Positions 26,653-35,008 of a DNA stretch of 64,000 nucleotides are shown one piece after another. Numbering within the stretch: position 1 is the stretch's first letter; each line of letters opens with the position of its first letter. Origin of the DNA: Crossiella sp. SN42 (GTDB lineage: Bacteria; Actinomycetota; Actinomycetes; Mycobacteriales; Pseudonocardiaceae); assembly GCF_023897065.1 (NCBI RefSeq), contig NZ_JAMHIV010000026.1:101381-165380 (forward strand). The letters run 5' to 3'. The position numbers were made by a program, and so were the translations under genes. The notes beneath the pieces were generated by a model, which searched no databases, was not told the DNA's origin, and worked only from the letters and a program-made list of their open reading frames with translations.

Positions 26653-28008
26653 GTGTGGAGACGCAGTCGGGGGGCCGGCCCGCCGGGCAGCAGGGCGGAC
26701 GGGTTTCTCGACCGACGGCGGTTCCTCCAGGGGACCGCTGCGCTCGCGCTGGGGCTGGGGACCGCCGGCGCGGGCGCATGCGGTCCGCCCCCGCCAGGAG
26801 CCGGGGCGCCGCTGAAGTTCTGGAACCTGTTCAACGGCGGTGACGGCGCCCGGATGGTGGAGCTGGTCGAGGCGTACCGCCAGGCCCGGCCGGGCACGCC
26901 GGTGCAGGCCACCACGCTGGCCTGGGGCACCCCGTACTACACCAAGCTGGCCATGGCCGCCGCGGGCGGCCGCGCGCCCGATGTGGCGGTGCTGCACCTG
27001 TCCCGGCTGGCCGGGTACGCCCCGGCCGGACTGCTGGACCCGTTCGACCCTGACCTGCTGGCCGAGTTCGGGCTCACCGCCGCGGACTTCCCGGCCACGG
27101 CGTGGGCCCGCGCCCAGCACCAGGGCCGCGTCTACGCGCTGCCGCTGGACACCCACCCGCTGGTGCTGTTCTACAACACCGAGATCTGCGGCCGGGCCGG
27201 CCTGCTCGGCCCGGACGGGCGGCTCAAGCCGATGCGCGGCGAGACACAGGTTTTGGACGCCTTCCGCGCGGCGAAGCGGGCCGGGGCGCAGCAGGGACTG
27301 GTGCTGGCGGTGTCCGCGGACATCAACCCGTGGCGGCTGTTCTGGACGCTGTACCGCCAGCAGGGCGGCGAGCTGTTCGACCCGTCGGCGACCAGGCTGG
27401 TGCTGGATGAGGCCAAGGCGCTGCGCGCGCTGCGGTTCCTGCGCACGCTGACCGTGGAGTCCGGGGTGGCCCGCGGCGATGTGAACAACAACGCCGCGGT
27501 GGCCATGTTCGGCAGCGGCCAGGCCGGGTTCTTCTGGAACGGGGAGTGGGAGCTGCCCACCTTCGTCGAACAGGACACTCCGTTCGACGTCATACCCTTC
27601 CCGGCGATATATGACACGGCCGGAGTGCACGGCGACTCGCACGCGCTGGTGCTGCCGCACCGCGACGACCGCGACCCGGCCCGCACCAGGGTCGCCCTGG
27701 ACTTCGCCCGCTTCCTGCTCCAGCACAGCCTGACCTGGGCCAAGGGCGGCCACATCCCCGCCTACCGCCCGGTGGCCGAGAGCACGGCCTACGCCGAGCT
27801 GGGCCCGGCGGCCCGGTACGCCTCGGCCGCGGCCGACCTGGAGTTGGACCCGCCGTGCTGGTTCGGCGGGGCCGCCTCGGACCTGCAGAACCAGGCGGGC
27901 GCGGTGTTCAGCCAGATGTGCGCGGGCGGGCTGAGCCCGGAGGCGGCGCTCGGGGAGTTCAGCTCGGCCATGCGCACGCTGCTGGCCACACCGAGGCCGC
28001 AACTGTGA
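26653..28008 (+). CDS. ABC sugar importer, solute-binding lipoprotein (Tat-exported)
   Basis: 451 residues, GTG start with TGGAGG upstream. A twin-arginine signal (DRRRFLQGTAALALG, residues 20-34) ends in a lipobox, AGAC, with Cys43 as the lipidated residue. The mature part is a family 1 carbohydrate-binding protein (LKFWNLFNGGDGARMVELVE, then RAPDVAVLHLSRLAGYAPAG and NAAVAMFGSGQAGFFWNGEW). It captures a sugar outside the cell and hands it to the two permeases that follow with 4-bp overlaps. The LacI operators lie upstream. The ligand is unknown. Confidence 0.92.
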   Translation: MWRRSRGAGPPGSRADGFLDRRRFLQGTAALALGLGTAGAGACGPPPPGAGAPLKFWNLFNGGDGARMVELVEAYRQARPGTPVQATTLAWGTPYYTKLAMAAAGGRAPDVAVLHLSRLAGYAPAGLLDPFDPDLLAEFGLTAADFPATAWARAQHQGRVYALPLDTHPLVLFYNTEICGRAGLLGPDGRLKPMRGETQVLDAFRAAKRAGAQQGLVLAVSADINPWRLFWTLYRQQGGELFDPSATRLVLDEAKALRALRFLRTLTVESGVARGDVNNNAAVAMFGSGQAGFFWNGEWELPTFVEQDTPFDVIPFPAIYDTAGVHGDSHALVLPHRDDRDPARTRVALDFARFLLQHSLTWAKGGHIPAYRPVAESTAYAELGPAARYASAAADLELDPPCWFGGAASDLQNQAGAVFSQMCAGGLSPEAALGEFSSAMRTLLATPRPQL

Positions 28009-28925
28009 GCGGGCGCCGGCCGGGAGCCGCCGGGAGCCGGAGTCGATCTGCCGTGCGCGGCCGTCAGTGGTCCGGTTTCTGGTTCGTGGCCCCGTTCCTG
28101 CTGCTGTACCTGGCGTTCCTGGTGCTGCCGCTGCTGCTCGGGCTGAAGATGAGCTTCACCAACCAGAGCATCACCGGCGCGGGCTCGGACGCCTGGGTCG
28201 GCTTCGGCAACTACACCGAGCTGTTCGGCGATCCGGCGGTGTGGCGGTCGCTGTGGAACACGCTGGTCTTCACCCTGCTCAGCACCCCGCCGCTGGTGGC
28301 CATCGGCCTCGGCCTCGCCCTGCTGACGCACCGCAAACTGCCCGCCGCCTGGCTGTTCCGGCTGGCCTTCTTCGCCCCGTACGTGCTGCCGGTCTCGGTG
28401 GTGGTGCTGATCTGGACCTGGCTCTACCAACCGGGTTTCGGCCTGATCAACGACACCCTGGTGTGGCTGGGCCTTGGCGAGGTGGGCTGGCTCAGCGACA
28501 ACGGCGTGCTGATGGTGTCCATTGTGGTCACCACGGTCTGGTGGACGGCAGGCTTCAACTACCTGCTCTACCTCGCCGGGCTGCAGGAGGTCCCGCGCGA
28601 GCTGCACGAGGCGGCCGCGCTGGACGGGGCGGGCGGCTGGGCGCGGCTGCGCTCGATCACGCTGCCACTGTTGCGCCGCACGCACGTGCTGGTGCTGGTG
28701 TTGCAGATCCTGGCCTCGCTCAAGGTCTTCGACCAGGTCTACCTGCTCACCGGCGGCACCAACCCCGAGGTGCGCAGCATCGTGCAGTACATCTACGAGA
28801 GCGGGTTCACCAACTTCCGGGTGGGTTACGCCGCGGCGATCTCCTACCTGTTCTTCGCGCTGATCCTGCTGCTGGCCGTGGTGCAGTTCCGGATCCTGCG
28901 GGCCAGGCAGGAGCGGATCACGTGA
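28005..28925 (+). CDS. ABC sugar importer permease, MalF-type
   Basis: 306 residues from the GTG at 28005, which overlaps the binding-protein stop (GTGA). Six helices are apparent, beginning FWFVAPFLLLYLAFLVLPLL. The EAA loop that contacts the ATPase is EVPRELHEAAALDGAGGWAR (about 193-212). It forms the membrane channel with the next gene product. Confidence 0.92.
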   Translation: MSGRRPGAAGSRSRSAVRGRQWSGFWFVAPFLLLYLAFLVLPLLLGLKMSFTNQSITGAGSDAWVGFGNYTELFGDPAVWRSLWNTLVFTLLSTPPLVAIGLGLALLTHRKLPAAWLFRLAFFAPYVLPVSVVVLIWTWLYQPGFGLINDTLVWLGLGEVGWLSDNGVLMVSIVVTTVWWTAGFNYLLYLAGLQEVPRELHEAAALDGAGGWARLRSITLPLLRRTHVLVLVLQILASLKVFDQVYLLTGGTNPEVRSIVQYIYESGFTNFRVGYAAAISYLFFALILLLAVVQFRILRARQERIT

Positions 28926-29758
28926 GCGCCTTCGACCGGGAGCGCCCGGCCGCGCGCACCGCCCGGTTCTCGGTGGCGCTGATGCTGGCGCTGATGTGGT
29001 TGCTGCCCTTGGGCTGGGCGCTGTCCACCGCGCTGCGACCGGAGGCCGACACCACCAAGATCCCGGTTAGCTGGCTGCCGGAACGCCCGACACTGGAAGC
29101 TTTCGGCCGGGTGCTGACCGAGACCGGGCTGCTCGGCTGGTTCGCCAACAGCCTGGTGGTCGGCGTGCTGGTGACCCTGCTGACCGTGCTGCTGGCCAGC
29201 ATGGCCGCCTACGGCTTCGCGCGCACCGAGTTCCGCGGCCGCCGGGTGCTGCTGTGGGTGGTGCTGGCCGGGATCGTGGTGCCGCCGCAGGTGCTGATCG
29301 TGCCGCTGTTCAGCCAGCTGGTGGGGCTCGGCCTGGTGGACACCTACTGGGGCCTGGTGCTGCCGCAGATCGTGTTGCCCGCCATGGTGTTCGTGCTGAA
29401 GAAGTTCTTCGACGGCGTGCCGAGGGAAGTCGAGGAGGCGGCGCTGGTGGATGGCGCGAGCCGGTGGCGGATCTACTGGAGCATCATGCTGCCGCTGGCC
29501 CGTCCGGCGCTGGCCGCCGTCGCCATCTTCACCTTCGTCACCACCTGGAACAACTTCCTGTGGCCGTTCATCGTGGCCACCGACCCGGAGATGATGACCA
29601 TCCCGGTCGGCCTGGCCTCGGTGCAGAGCAGCTACGGTCTGCGTTACGCCCAGGTGATGGCCTCCAGCCTGCTCGGCGGGCTGCCGCTGCTGCTGTTCTT
29701 CCTGGTGTTTCAGCGGCAGGTGGTGCGGGGAATCACCAGCGCGGGGATCAAGGGCTGA
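28922..29758 (+). CDS. ABC sugar importer permease, MalG-type
   Basis: 278 residues, GTG start overlapping the previous stop by 4 bp. Six helices and the EAA loop (DGVPREVEEAALVDGASRWR, near 163-182) are clear. No ATPase gene follows, as usual for actinobacterial carbohydrate importers that share a multi-task ATPase such as MsiK encoded elsewhere. Confidence 0.92.
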   Translation: MSAFDRERPAARTARFSVALMLALMWLLPLGWALSTALRPEADTTKIPVSWLPERPTLEAFGRVLTETGLLGWFANSLVVGVLVTLLTVLLASMAAYGFARTEFRGRRVLLWVVLAGIVVPPQVLIVPLFSQLVGLGLVDTYWGLVLPQIVLPAMVFVLKKFFDGVPREVEEAALVDGASRWRIYWSIMLPLARPALAAVAIFTFVTTWNNFLWPFIVATDPEMMTIPVGLASVQSSYGLRYAQVMASSLLGGLPLLLFFLVFQRQVVRGITSAGIKG

Positions 29759-29770
29759 GGGAGGTCCGGC

Positions 29771-30160
29771 GTGCACCCGATCAACAGCCGCGTCATCCTG
29801 CGACCGAGGGATCCTCGGCGCAGCACCGAGTTCTACCGGGACACCCTCGGGCTGGCGATCGCGCGGGAGTTCCCCGGCGGCACGGTGTTCTTCCTCGGCC
29901 AGGGCTACCTGGAGGTCTCCGGGCACGGCGGTGAGGGCGGCGGCGGTGGCTTCGCGCTGTGGTTGCAGGTGCGCGACCTCGCGGCCACGCACCGGGAGCT
30001 GGCCGGGCGCGGGGTGGAGATCACCCGCGAGCCGAAGTGCGAGCCGTGGGGCCTGCACGAGATGTGGATCAGCGATCCGGACGGGGTGCGGATCGTGCTG
30101 GTGGAGGTGCCGGAAGGGCACCCGATCCGCAAAGACACCCGGCCGCCCGCTGACGAATGA
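29771..30160 (+). CDS. VOC-family (glyoxalase-fold) protein
   Basis: 129 residues, GTG start, with two VOC half-units (VILRPRDPRRSTEFYRDTLG, then LQVRDLAATHRELAGRGVEI) and the terminal pattern EMWISDPDGVRIVLVEVPEG. The second half keeps a Glu and the first an incomplete His set, so metal binding is possible but unproven. It lies 12 bp after the permease and may be the last gene of the sugar operon. Related folds include bleomycin-binding proteins and dioxygenases. Confidence 0.82.
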   Translation: MHPINSRVILRPRDPRRSTEFYRDTLGLAIAREFPGGTVFFLGQGYLEVSGHGGEGGGGGFALWLQVRDLAATHRELAGRGVEITREPKCEPWGLHEMWISDPDGVRIVLVEVPEGHPIRKDTRPPADE

Positions 30161-30282
30161 GAAAAGCGATTCGCGGGCACCCGAAATAGCCCGGAGAATG
30201 TTTTTCGACCGGGTGGGGGAATTCCTCTCACATGGTGGGCGCTTTCCGCCGGTCACCCCGGGGCGCTGCTAGCCTCGGCACC

Positions 30283-30363
30283 GTGACCCTCCTGGTGTCC
30301 CGTATCCACGTCGACCTGCGACGTGTGACGGCCATGGCCTGTCGCCGCTCTCCCGCTGCCTGA
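30283..30363 (+). CDS. Cysteine-type attenuator leader peptide
   Basis: A 26-residue frame, GTG start, reading VTLLVSRIHVDLRRVTAMAC then RRSPAA. It matches the actinobacterial leader-peptide pattern (R-x-HVDL-x-R ... CR) found upstream of sulfur-metabolism and redox genes, where a late Cys codon is thought to let ribosomes sense cysteine supply. Cys20 is the only cysteine. A TAGCCT -10-like box ends 8 bp before the GTG, suggesting a nearly leaderless start. A TGACCG/CGGTCA hairpin (30397-30418) follows before OsmC. Confidence 0.7.
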   Translation: MTLLVSRIHVDLRRVTAMACRRSPAA

Positions 30364-30459
30364 CCTTCTCGCGGGCCGCCGCGCCTTGCCGCACCTTGAC
30401 CGGGCGTCGTCGCGGTCAGCACGATTCGGTATTCGCTCAATTCCCCCGGGAGTGCCGCC

Positions 30460-30957
30460 ATGTCGTTGACCGATGTTTTCGAGGCCACGCGCAGCGCGGT
30501 CGCCGAGGATCCGTACCACGCCGGGGCGGTCTTCGACGCGCACTGCGCGGTGGTCGCCGGGACGGACACCAGGGTGCGGGTGCGCATCCGCGGCCACGAG
30601 CAGACCGCGGACGAGTGCGTGGCCCGCGGCGGCGCGGACGCCGGGCCGAACCCGGTGGAGTACGCGCTGGCCTCGCTGGGCTCCTGCCAGGTCCTCACCT
30701 ACCAGTTCTGGGCCGCGCGACTGGGTATCCGGCTCAGCTCGGTGTCGGTGGAGGTCACCGGGGAGCTGGACCGGCGCGGGTTCTTCGGGCTCACCGAGCA
30801 CACCAGGCCCGGGTTCACCGGCATCACGGTGCGGGTCCGGCTGGACGGGCCGGAGGCCAGGGAGCGCTACGAGCTGCTGCGCCAGGAGGTCGACCGGCAC
30901 TCCCCGGTGCTGGACCTCTTCCGCGCGGAGACCCCGGTGGGCACCGAGCTGCGCTGA
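30460..30957 (+). CDS. OsmC-family protein lacking the second catalytic cysteine
   Basis: 165 residues. The family core is visible: RGGADAGPNPVEYALASLGS followed by Cys76 (GSCQVLTYQFWAARLG), then VSVEVTGELD. OsmC peroxidases use two cysteines to reduce organic hydroperoxides. The second, normally in a CPV motif, is replaced by Ser148 (DRHSPVLDLF). It may therefore act as a thiol-binding or sulfide-handling protein rather than a classical peroxidase. The cysteine leader peptide 97 bp upstream suggests sulfur-dependent expression. Confidence 0.88.
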   Translation: MSLTDVFEATRSAVAEDPYHAGAVFDAHCAVVAGTDTRVRVRIRGHEQTADECVARGGADAGPNPVEYALASLGSCQVLTYQFWAARLGIRLSSVSVEVTGELDRRGFFGLTEHTRPGFTGITVRVRLDGPEARERYELLRQEVDRHSPVLDLFRAETPVGTELR

Positions 30958-30975
30958 GCGCGGAAAATGCGGGGC

Positions 30976-32244
30976 ATGGAACTGACCAAGCTGGACGCCG
31001 GCGAGCTGCCCGCCCCCCTGGCCGATCTGCGCAAGGCCTACGAGGAGCTGAAGGCGCAGAACCTGAAGCTGGACCTCACCAGGGGCAAGCCCGCCGCCGA
31101 GCAGCTCGACCTGGCCAACGAGCTGCTCACCTTGCCGGGCAAGGACATCTTCTCCGCCGGGGGCACCGACACCCGCAACTACGGTGGTCTGCTGGGTCTG
31201 CCGGAGCTGCGCGAGATCTTCAGCGGTCCGCTGGGCGTGCCGGTGCCGCAGCTGCTGGCGCTGGGCAACTCCAGCCTCGCGGTGATGCACGAGGCCATCG
31301 TGTTCTCACTGCTCAAGGGCCCGGTCGACGGTGAGCCGTGGGTGGGTCAGCAGGTCAAGTTCCTCTGCCCGGTGCCCGGTTACGACCGGCACTTCTCGCT
31401 GCTGGCGCAGTTCGGCATCGAGGCGGTGCCGGTGCCGATGACCGAGCACGGCCCCGACATGGACGTGGTGGAGCCCCTGGTCGCACAGGACGCCTCGATC
31501 AAGGGCATCTGGTGCGTGCCCAAGTACGCCAACCCCACCGGCGCGGTCTACGCCGAGGACACCGTGCGCCGCCTGGCCTCGATGCCGGCCGCGGCCAAGG
31601 ACTTCCGGCTGTTCTGGGACAACGCCTACGCGCTGCACCACCTGACCGAGGAGTCCATCGAGATCGCCAACGTGCTGGAGCTGGCGACCGAGGCCGGGAA
31701 CCCCAACCGCCCCTTCATCTTCGCCTCCTCCTCGAAGATCACCTTCGCCGGCGCGGGGGTGGCCTTCTTCGGCGGCTCGCCGGAGAACGTGGCCTGGCTG
31801 ACCAAGAACCAGAGCTTCGGCACCATCGGCCCGGACAAGGTCAACCAGCTGCGGCACGTGGCCTTCCTCAAGGACACCGACGGCCTGCTGGCGCACATGG
31901 TCAAGCAGCGCGAGGTGATCGCGCCGAAGTTCGACATGGTGCTGCACATGCTCGAGAAGCGCCTCGGCGGCACCGGGGTGGCGACCTGGAGCAAGCCCAA
32001 GGGCGGCTACTTCATCAGCCTGGACGTGCTCGACGGCACCGCCAAGCGCGTGGTGCAACTGGCCAAGGAGGCCGGCATCGTGCTGACCCCGGCGGGCGCC
32101 ACCTTCCCCGGCGGCAACGACCCGCGCGACCGCAACATCCGGCTGGCGCCGACCTTCCCGGAGATCCGCGAGGTCGCGCTGGCCATGGAGGGCGTGGTGA
32201 CCTGCGTGCTGCTGGCCGCGGTGGAGAAGCTCAGCGGCAACTGA
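30976..32244 (+). CDS. Aspartate aminotransferase (Rv3722c/AspB-like)
   Basis: 422 residues from ATG 30976 (an in-frame ATG at 30967 would add three). It is a fold-type I PLP enzyme: KLDLTRGKPAAEQLDLANEL, then NYGGLLGLPELREIFS, CVPKYANPTGAVY, DNAYALHH, and the PLP lysine in ASSSKITFAGAGVAFF. The opening and the SKITFAG loop are typical of the mycobacterial Rv3722c group, the main aspartate aminotransferase of Mycobacterium tuberculosis. It moves nitrogen from glutamate to oxaloacetate in the cytoplasm. A strong hairpin follows the stop. Confidence 0.9.
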   Translation: MELTKLDAGELPAPLADLRKAYEELKAQNLKLDLTRGKPAAEQLDLANELLTLPGKDIFSAGGTDTRNYGGLLGLPELREIFSGPLGVPVPQLLALGNSSLAVMHEAIVFSLLKGPVDGEPWVGQQVKFLCPVPGYDRHFSLLAQFGIEAVPVPMTEHGPDMDVVEPLVAQDASIKGIWCVPKYANPTGAVYAEDTVRRLASMPAAAKDFRLFWDNAYALHHLTEESIEIANVLELATEAGNPNRPFIFASSSKITFAGAGVAFFGGSPENVAWLTKNQSFGTIGPDKVNQLRHVAFLKDTDGLLAHMVKQREVIAPKFDMVLHMLEKRLGGTGVATWSKPKGGYFISLDVLDGTAKRVVQLAKEAGIVLTPAGATFPGGNDPRDRNIRLAPTFPEIREVALAMEGVVTCVLLAAVEKLSGN

Positions 32245-32254
32245 TCCCCCGGCT

Positions 32255-32288
32255 CCCGCCCCGGTCGCGTCCGGCGCACCGGGGCGGG
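32255..32288 (+). terminator. Hairpin terminator after the aminotransferase gene
   Basis: CCCGCCCCGGT (32255-32265) pairs perfectly with ACCGGGGCGGG (32278-32288) across a 12-base loop, 10 bp after the stop. No T-run follows, as is common for actinobacterial intrinsic terminators. Confidence 0.75.
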
Positions 32289-32307
32289 CCGGATTAGCCT
32301 TGGCCGC

Positions 32308-32973
32308 ATGCGCGTCGTCATCGCCGGAGGCCACGGCCAGATCGCCCTCAAGCTCGAAGCCCTGCTCGCCGCCAGGGGCGACAGCGTGGCCGGGCTCATC
32401 CGCAACCCCGAGCACGCCGCGGACCTGCGCGCCGCCGGGGCCGAACCGGTGGAGCTGGACCTGGAGTCGGCCACCGTCGAGCAGGTGGCGGCCTGCCTGG
32501 CCGGGGCGGACGCGGTGGTCTTCGCCGCGGGCGCGGGCGGCAAGAAGTCGGCCGACGGCAGCGACCGCAAGCAGAACGTGGACCTCGGCGCGGCCGCCCT
32601 GCTGGCCGAGGCGGCCGAGCGGGCCGGGGTGCGCCGGTACCTGATGATCTCCTCCTACGGCGCGGACACCGACCCGCAGGGCGACTACCCGGCCAGCTTC
32701 GCCGACTACCTGCGGGCCAAGGGCCAGGCGGACGAAGACCTGCGCGGCCGGGACCTGGACTGGACCGTCCTGCGCCCGGTCACCCTGACCAACGAGGAGC
32801 CGACCGGCCTGGTCACCCTGGCGGCGAAGGTCGAACCCACCCAGGTCAGCAGGGCCGATGTGGCCGCGGTGCTGCTCGCCCTGCTGGACACCCCCGCCAC
32901 CGCCGGTCTGACCGTGGAGCTCACCGCGGGCGATACCCCGGTCCAGGAGGCGGTCGCCACGATCGCCGGCTAG
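32308..32973 (+). CDS. NAD(P)-binding atypical short-chain dehydrogenase (NmrA-like)
   Basis: 221 residues. The Rossmann turn is at the start (MRVVIAGGHGQIALKLEALL), followed by ADAVVFAAGAGGKKSADGSD and YLMISSYGAD. The classical YxxxK pair is not present in its usual place (YLRAKGQADEDLRGRDLDWT), which fits the atypical sugar-epimerase-like subgroup that binds NAD(P)H as a redox sensor or isomerase. A TAGCCT box ending 7 bp before the ATG predicts a leaderless transcript. Confidence 0.85.
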   Translation: MRVVIAGGHGQIALKLEALLAARGDSVAGLIRNPEHAADLRAAGAEPVELDLESATVEQVAACLAGADAVVFAAGAGGKKSADGSDRKQNVDLGAAALLAEAAERAGVRRYLMISSYGADTDPQGDYPASFADYLRAKGQADEDLRGRDLDWTVLRPVTLTNEEPTGLVTLAAKVEPTQVSRADVAAVLLALLDTPATAGLTVELTAGDTPVQEAVATIAG

Positions 32974-33003
32974 CCCGCGCTCCGGCATGACTTAGCTCGC
33001 AGT

Positions 33004-33032
33004 CCCCCGGGTTCGCGTCATGAACCCGGGGG
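33004..33032. terminator. Perfect 11-bp inverted repeat, probable terminator
   Basis: CCCCCGGGTTC (33004-33014) and GAACCCGGGGG (33022-33032) with a 7-base loop lie 30 bp past the dehydrogenase stop and 50 bp before the sigma-factor start. Most likely a terminator; a role in the sigma-gene leader is possible. Confidence 0.65.
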
Positions 33033-33082
33033 AACGGGGTCACCCACTCAGGCGGACCCTGCCCCCGTTCGGAGGACGAGCA

Positions 33083-34861
33083 ATGTCGGAGACACCCCCA
33101 GGAGCCGAGGTGCCCAGCGACGCTGAGCTGATCACCATGGTGAGGGCCGGTGTCACCGACGGTTACGGCGAGCTGTACCGGCGGCACGTCGGCTCCGCGA
33201 CCGCCTTCGCCCGCCAGCTGGCCAGCGCCGCCAGCGAGGTGGACGACCTGGTCGCCGAGGCGTTCACCAAGGTCCTGGACGCGCTGCGGGCAGGCAAGGG
33301 CCCGGAGCTGGCGTTCCGGTCCTACCTGCTGACCACCCTGCGCAACATCGCCTACGAACGGCACCGGCGGGCCAAGCCGGTCACCCTCAGCGACGACCTG
33401 GGCGAGGTCCCGGACCAGGTGGAGACCCAGGCCAGTGTGTTCGAGGACATCGAGCGCTCACTGGCCGCCAAGGCCTTCCAGCGGCTGCCGGAACGCTGGC
33501 AAGCGGTGCTCTGGTACACCGAGATCGAGGGCCACAACCCCGCAGAGGTCGCGCCCCTGCTCGGCCTCAACCCCAACGGCGTCTCCGCACTGGCCTACCG
33601 CGCCCGCGAGGGCCTGCGCCAGGCCTACCTGCAGGTCCACCTGGCGGACACGGACAACGGCCGCTGCCGCGCCACGGTCGAGCGACTGGGCGCCTGGACC
33701 AGGAGCCGGTTGTCCAAGCGCGAGGCGGCGCAGGTGGAGACGCACCTGGACACCTGCGAGCAGTGCCGGGCACTGGCGGCGGAACTGGTGGACCTCAACG
33801 GCGCGCTGCGGGCGGCGGCTGGGCCGTTGGTGCTGGGTGCCGGGGCGGCGGGATATCTGGCGGCCGCGGCGAGCGACGGCGGGCTCGGCGGGGCGGCCGG
33901 CGCGGGCGCGGCCGGAGCGAGCGGCGGCGCGGCTGGCACGGGCGGAGCGGGCAGTGCGGGCAGCGCGGGCGGCAACGGAATCGCGGGCGGCGGGGGCGCT
34001 GGCGGTTCGGGCGGCGGTGCTGGCGGCGCGGGCGGGGCCGGCGGCGCGAGCGGGGCCGGCGGTTCCGGCGGCGGCGCGGGCGGGGCTGGCGGGTCCGGCG
34101 GTGGGGCAGGCGCGGGCGGGGCTGGCGGCCCACTGGGCCAGTCCTGGTCGGCGCTGGTCGCGGTCGCGGCCGGAGTGGGCGCGGTGAGCATCGCGCTCGC
34201 CGCCCAACCCTCCGAAGCCGCCCAGCCCCGGGTCCAGACCCCCCTGATGTCCCTCCCCACCCCACCAAGCGTGGCCCCCTCCACCCAGCCCACCACCCCA
34301 CCACCCCCGGCCACTCCTCCGTCAACCACCACCCCACCCACGCCGACTCCCACCACCTCACCCACCACCCCGCTCCCACCCCGGACGCCGACCAGCGCCG
34401 CAACCCCCACCGCGCCTCCCCCGACCACCACGCCTCCCCCGACCACCATCACGCCTCCGCCCACCACCACCCCGCCACCGACCACCACTCCCCCGCCGCC
34501 GGCCCAGGCCCGGCTGGTCGCCAGCGCCGAGTCCACCCGGACGCATCCCGGTGGCACCGCGCGGTACTCGCTGACCGTGCGCAACCTCGGCACCGCCGCC
34601 TCCGAGCCGGTGCGGGTCCGGTTGTCCCTGCCCGAGTGGGTCATCGCGCGGGGCGGCGACGGCACCCGGTGCGCGCAGCAGGGCCGGGTGGCCGTGTGCT
34701 CGGTCAGCGGAGCGCTCGCCCCGGGCGCCCAGGTGACGGTGCGGATCTCCTTGCACGTCAGCGTGTTCAGCCCCGGGGGCGAGGTGTCCGGGACGGTGTC
34801 GGCCGGGGACCTGCGCGCGCCGGTGGCCCCGGTGCGGGTGGGTAGCCGGTTCGGCTTCTGA
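33083..34861 (+). CDS. ECF sigma factor fused to zinc finger, membrane helix and extracellular domain
   Basis: 592 residues from ATG 33083 (GGAGGA upstream). Sigma region 2 is near 20-90 (VDDLVAEAFTKVLDAL) and region 4 near 130-190 (LPERWQAVLWYTEIEGHNPA, then LGLNPNGVSALAYRAREGLR). A cysteine motif like an anti-sigma zinc finger follows (VETHLDTCEQCRALA, near 218-232). Next come about 90 Gly/Ala residues, one transmembrane helix (WSALVAVAAGVGAVSIALAA, near 354-374) and about 100 Pro/Thr residues suited to crossing the wall. The last 115 residues form a beta-sandwich domain of the DUF11/CARDB kind. The arrangement resembles the ECF52/53-type groups in which sigma and its inhibitor-sensor are one chain. 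How the sigma part is released is unknown; proteolysis is likely. Confidence 0.87.
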   Translation: MSETPPGAEVPSDAELITMVRAGVTDGYGELYRRHVGSATAFARQLASAASEVDDLVAEAFTKVLDALRAGKGPELAFRSYLLTTLRNIAYERHRRAKPVTLSDDLGEVPDQVETQASVFEDIERSLAAKAFQRLPERWQAVLWYTEIEGHNPAEVAPLLGLNPNGVSALAYRAREGLRQAYLQVHLADTDNGRCRATVERLGAWTRSRLSKREAAQVETHLDTCEQCRALAAELVDLNGALRAAAGPLVLGAGAAGYLAAAASDGGLGGAAGAGAAGASGGAAGTGGAGSAGSAGGNGIAGGGGAGGSGGGAGGAGGAGGASGAGGSGGGAGGAGGSGGGAGAGGAGGPLGQSWSALVAVAAGVGAVSIALAAQPSEAAQPRVQTPLMSLPTPPSVAPSTQPTTPPPPATPPSTTTPPTPTPTTSPTTPLPPRTPTSAATPTAPPPTTTPPPTTITPPPTTTPPPTTTPPPPAQARLVASAESTRTHPGGTARYSLTVRNLGTAASEPVRVRLSLPEWVIARGGDGTRCAQQGRVAVCSVSGALAPGAQVTVRISLHVSVFSPGGEVSGTVSAGDLRAPVAPVRVGSRFGF

Positions 34862-34872
34862 GCCCGGACCCG

Positions 34873-34888
34873 AATGGTCTAGACCCAT
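34873..34888. promoter_or_regulatory. DasR-responsive element upstream of the chitinase gene
   Basis: AATGGTCTAGACCCAT matches the dre consensus (A[C/G]TGGTCTAGACCA[C/G]T) around the perfect core GGTCTAGACC. DasR is a GntR-type repressor of chitin and N-acetylglucosamine genes, released by amino-sugar phosphates. The site lies 121 bp upstream of the chitinase start, as expected for that regulon. Confidence 0.8.
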
Positions 34889-35008
34889 TGACGTCCGTGG
34901 CCGGTCGTCCTAACTTCGGTGCAACGTCGGGAACTCCGATCCGCCGCTGGTTCTTCAGTTCCGCCGCGCGCTCCGCCGAGCGCGCGCGAATCCCTGTGAG
35001 GGAGAACC

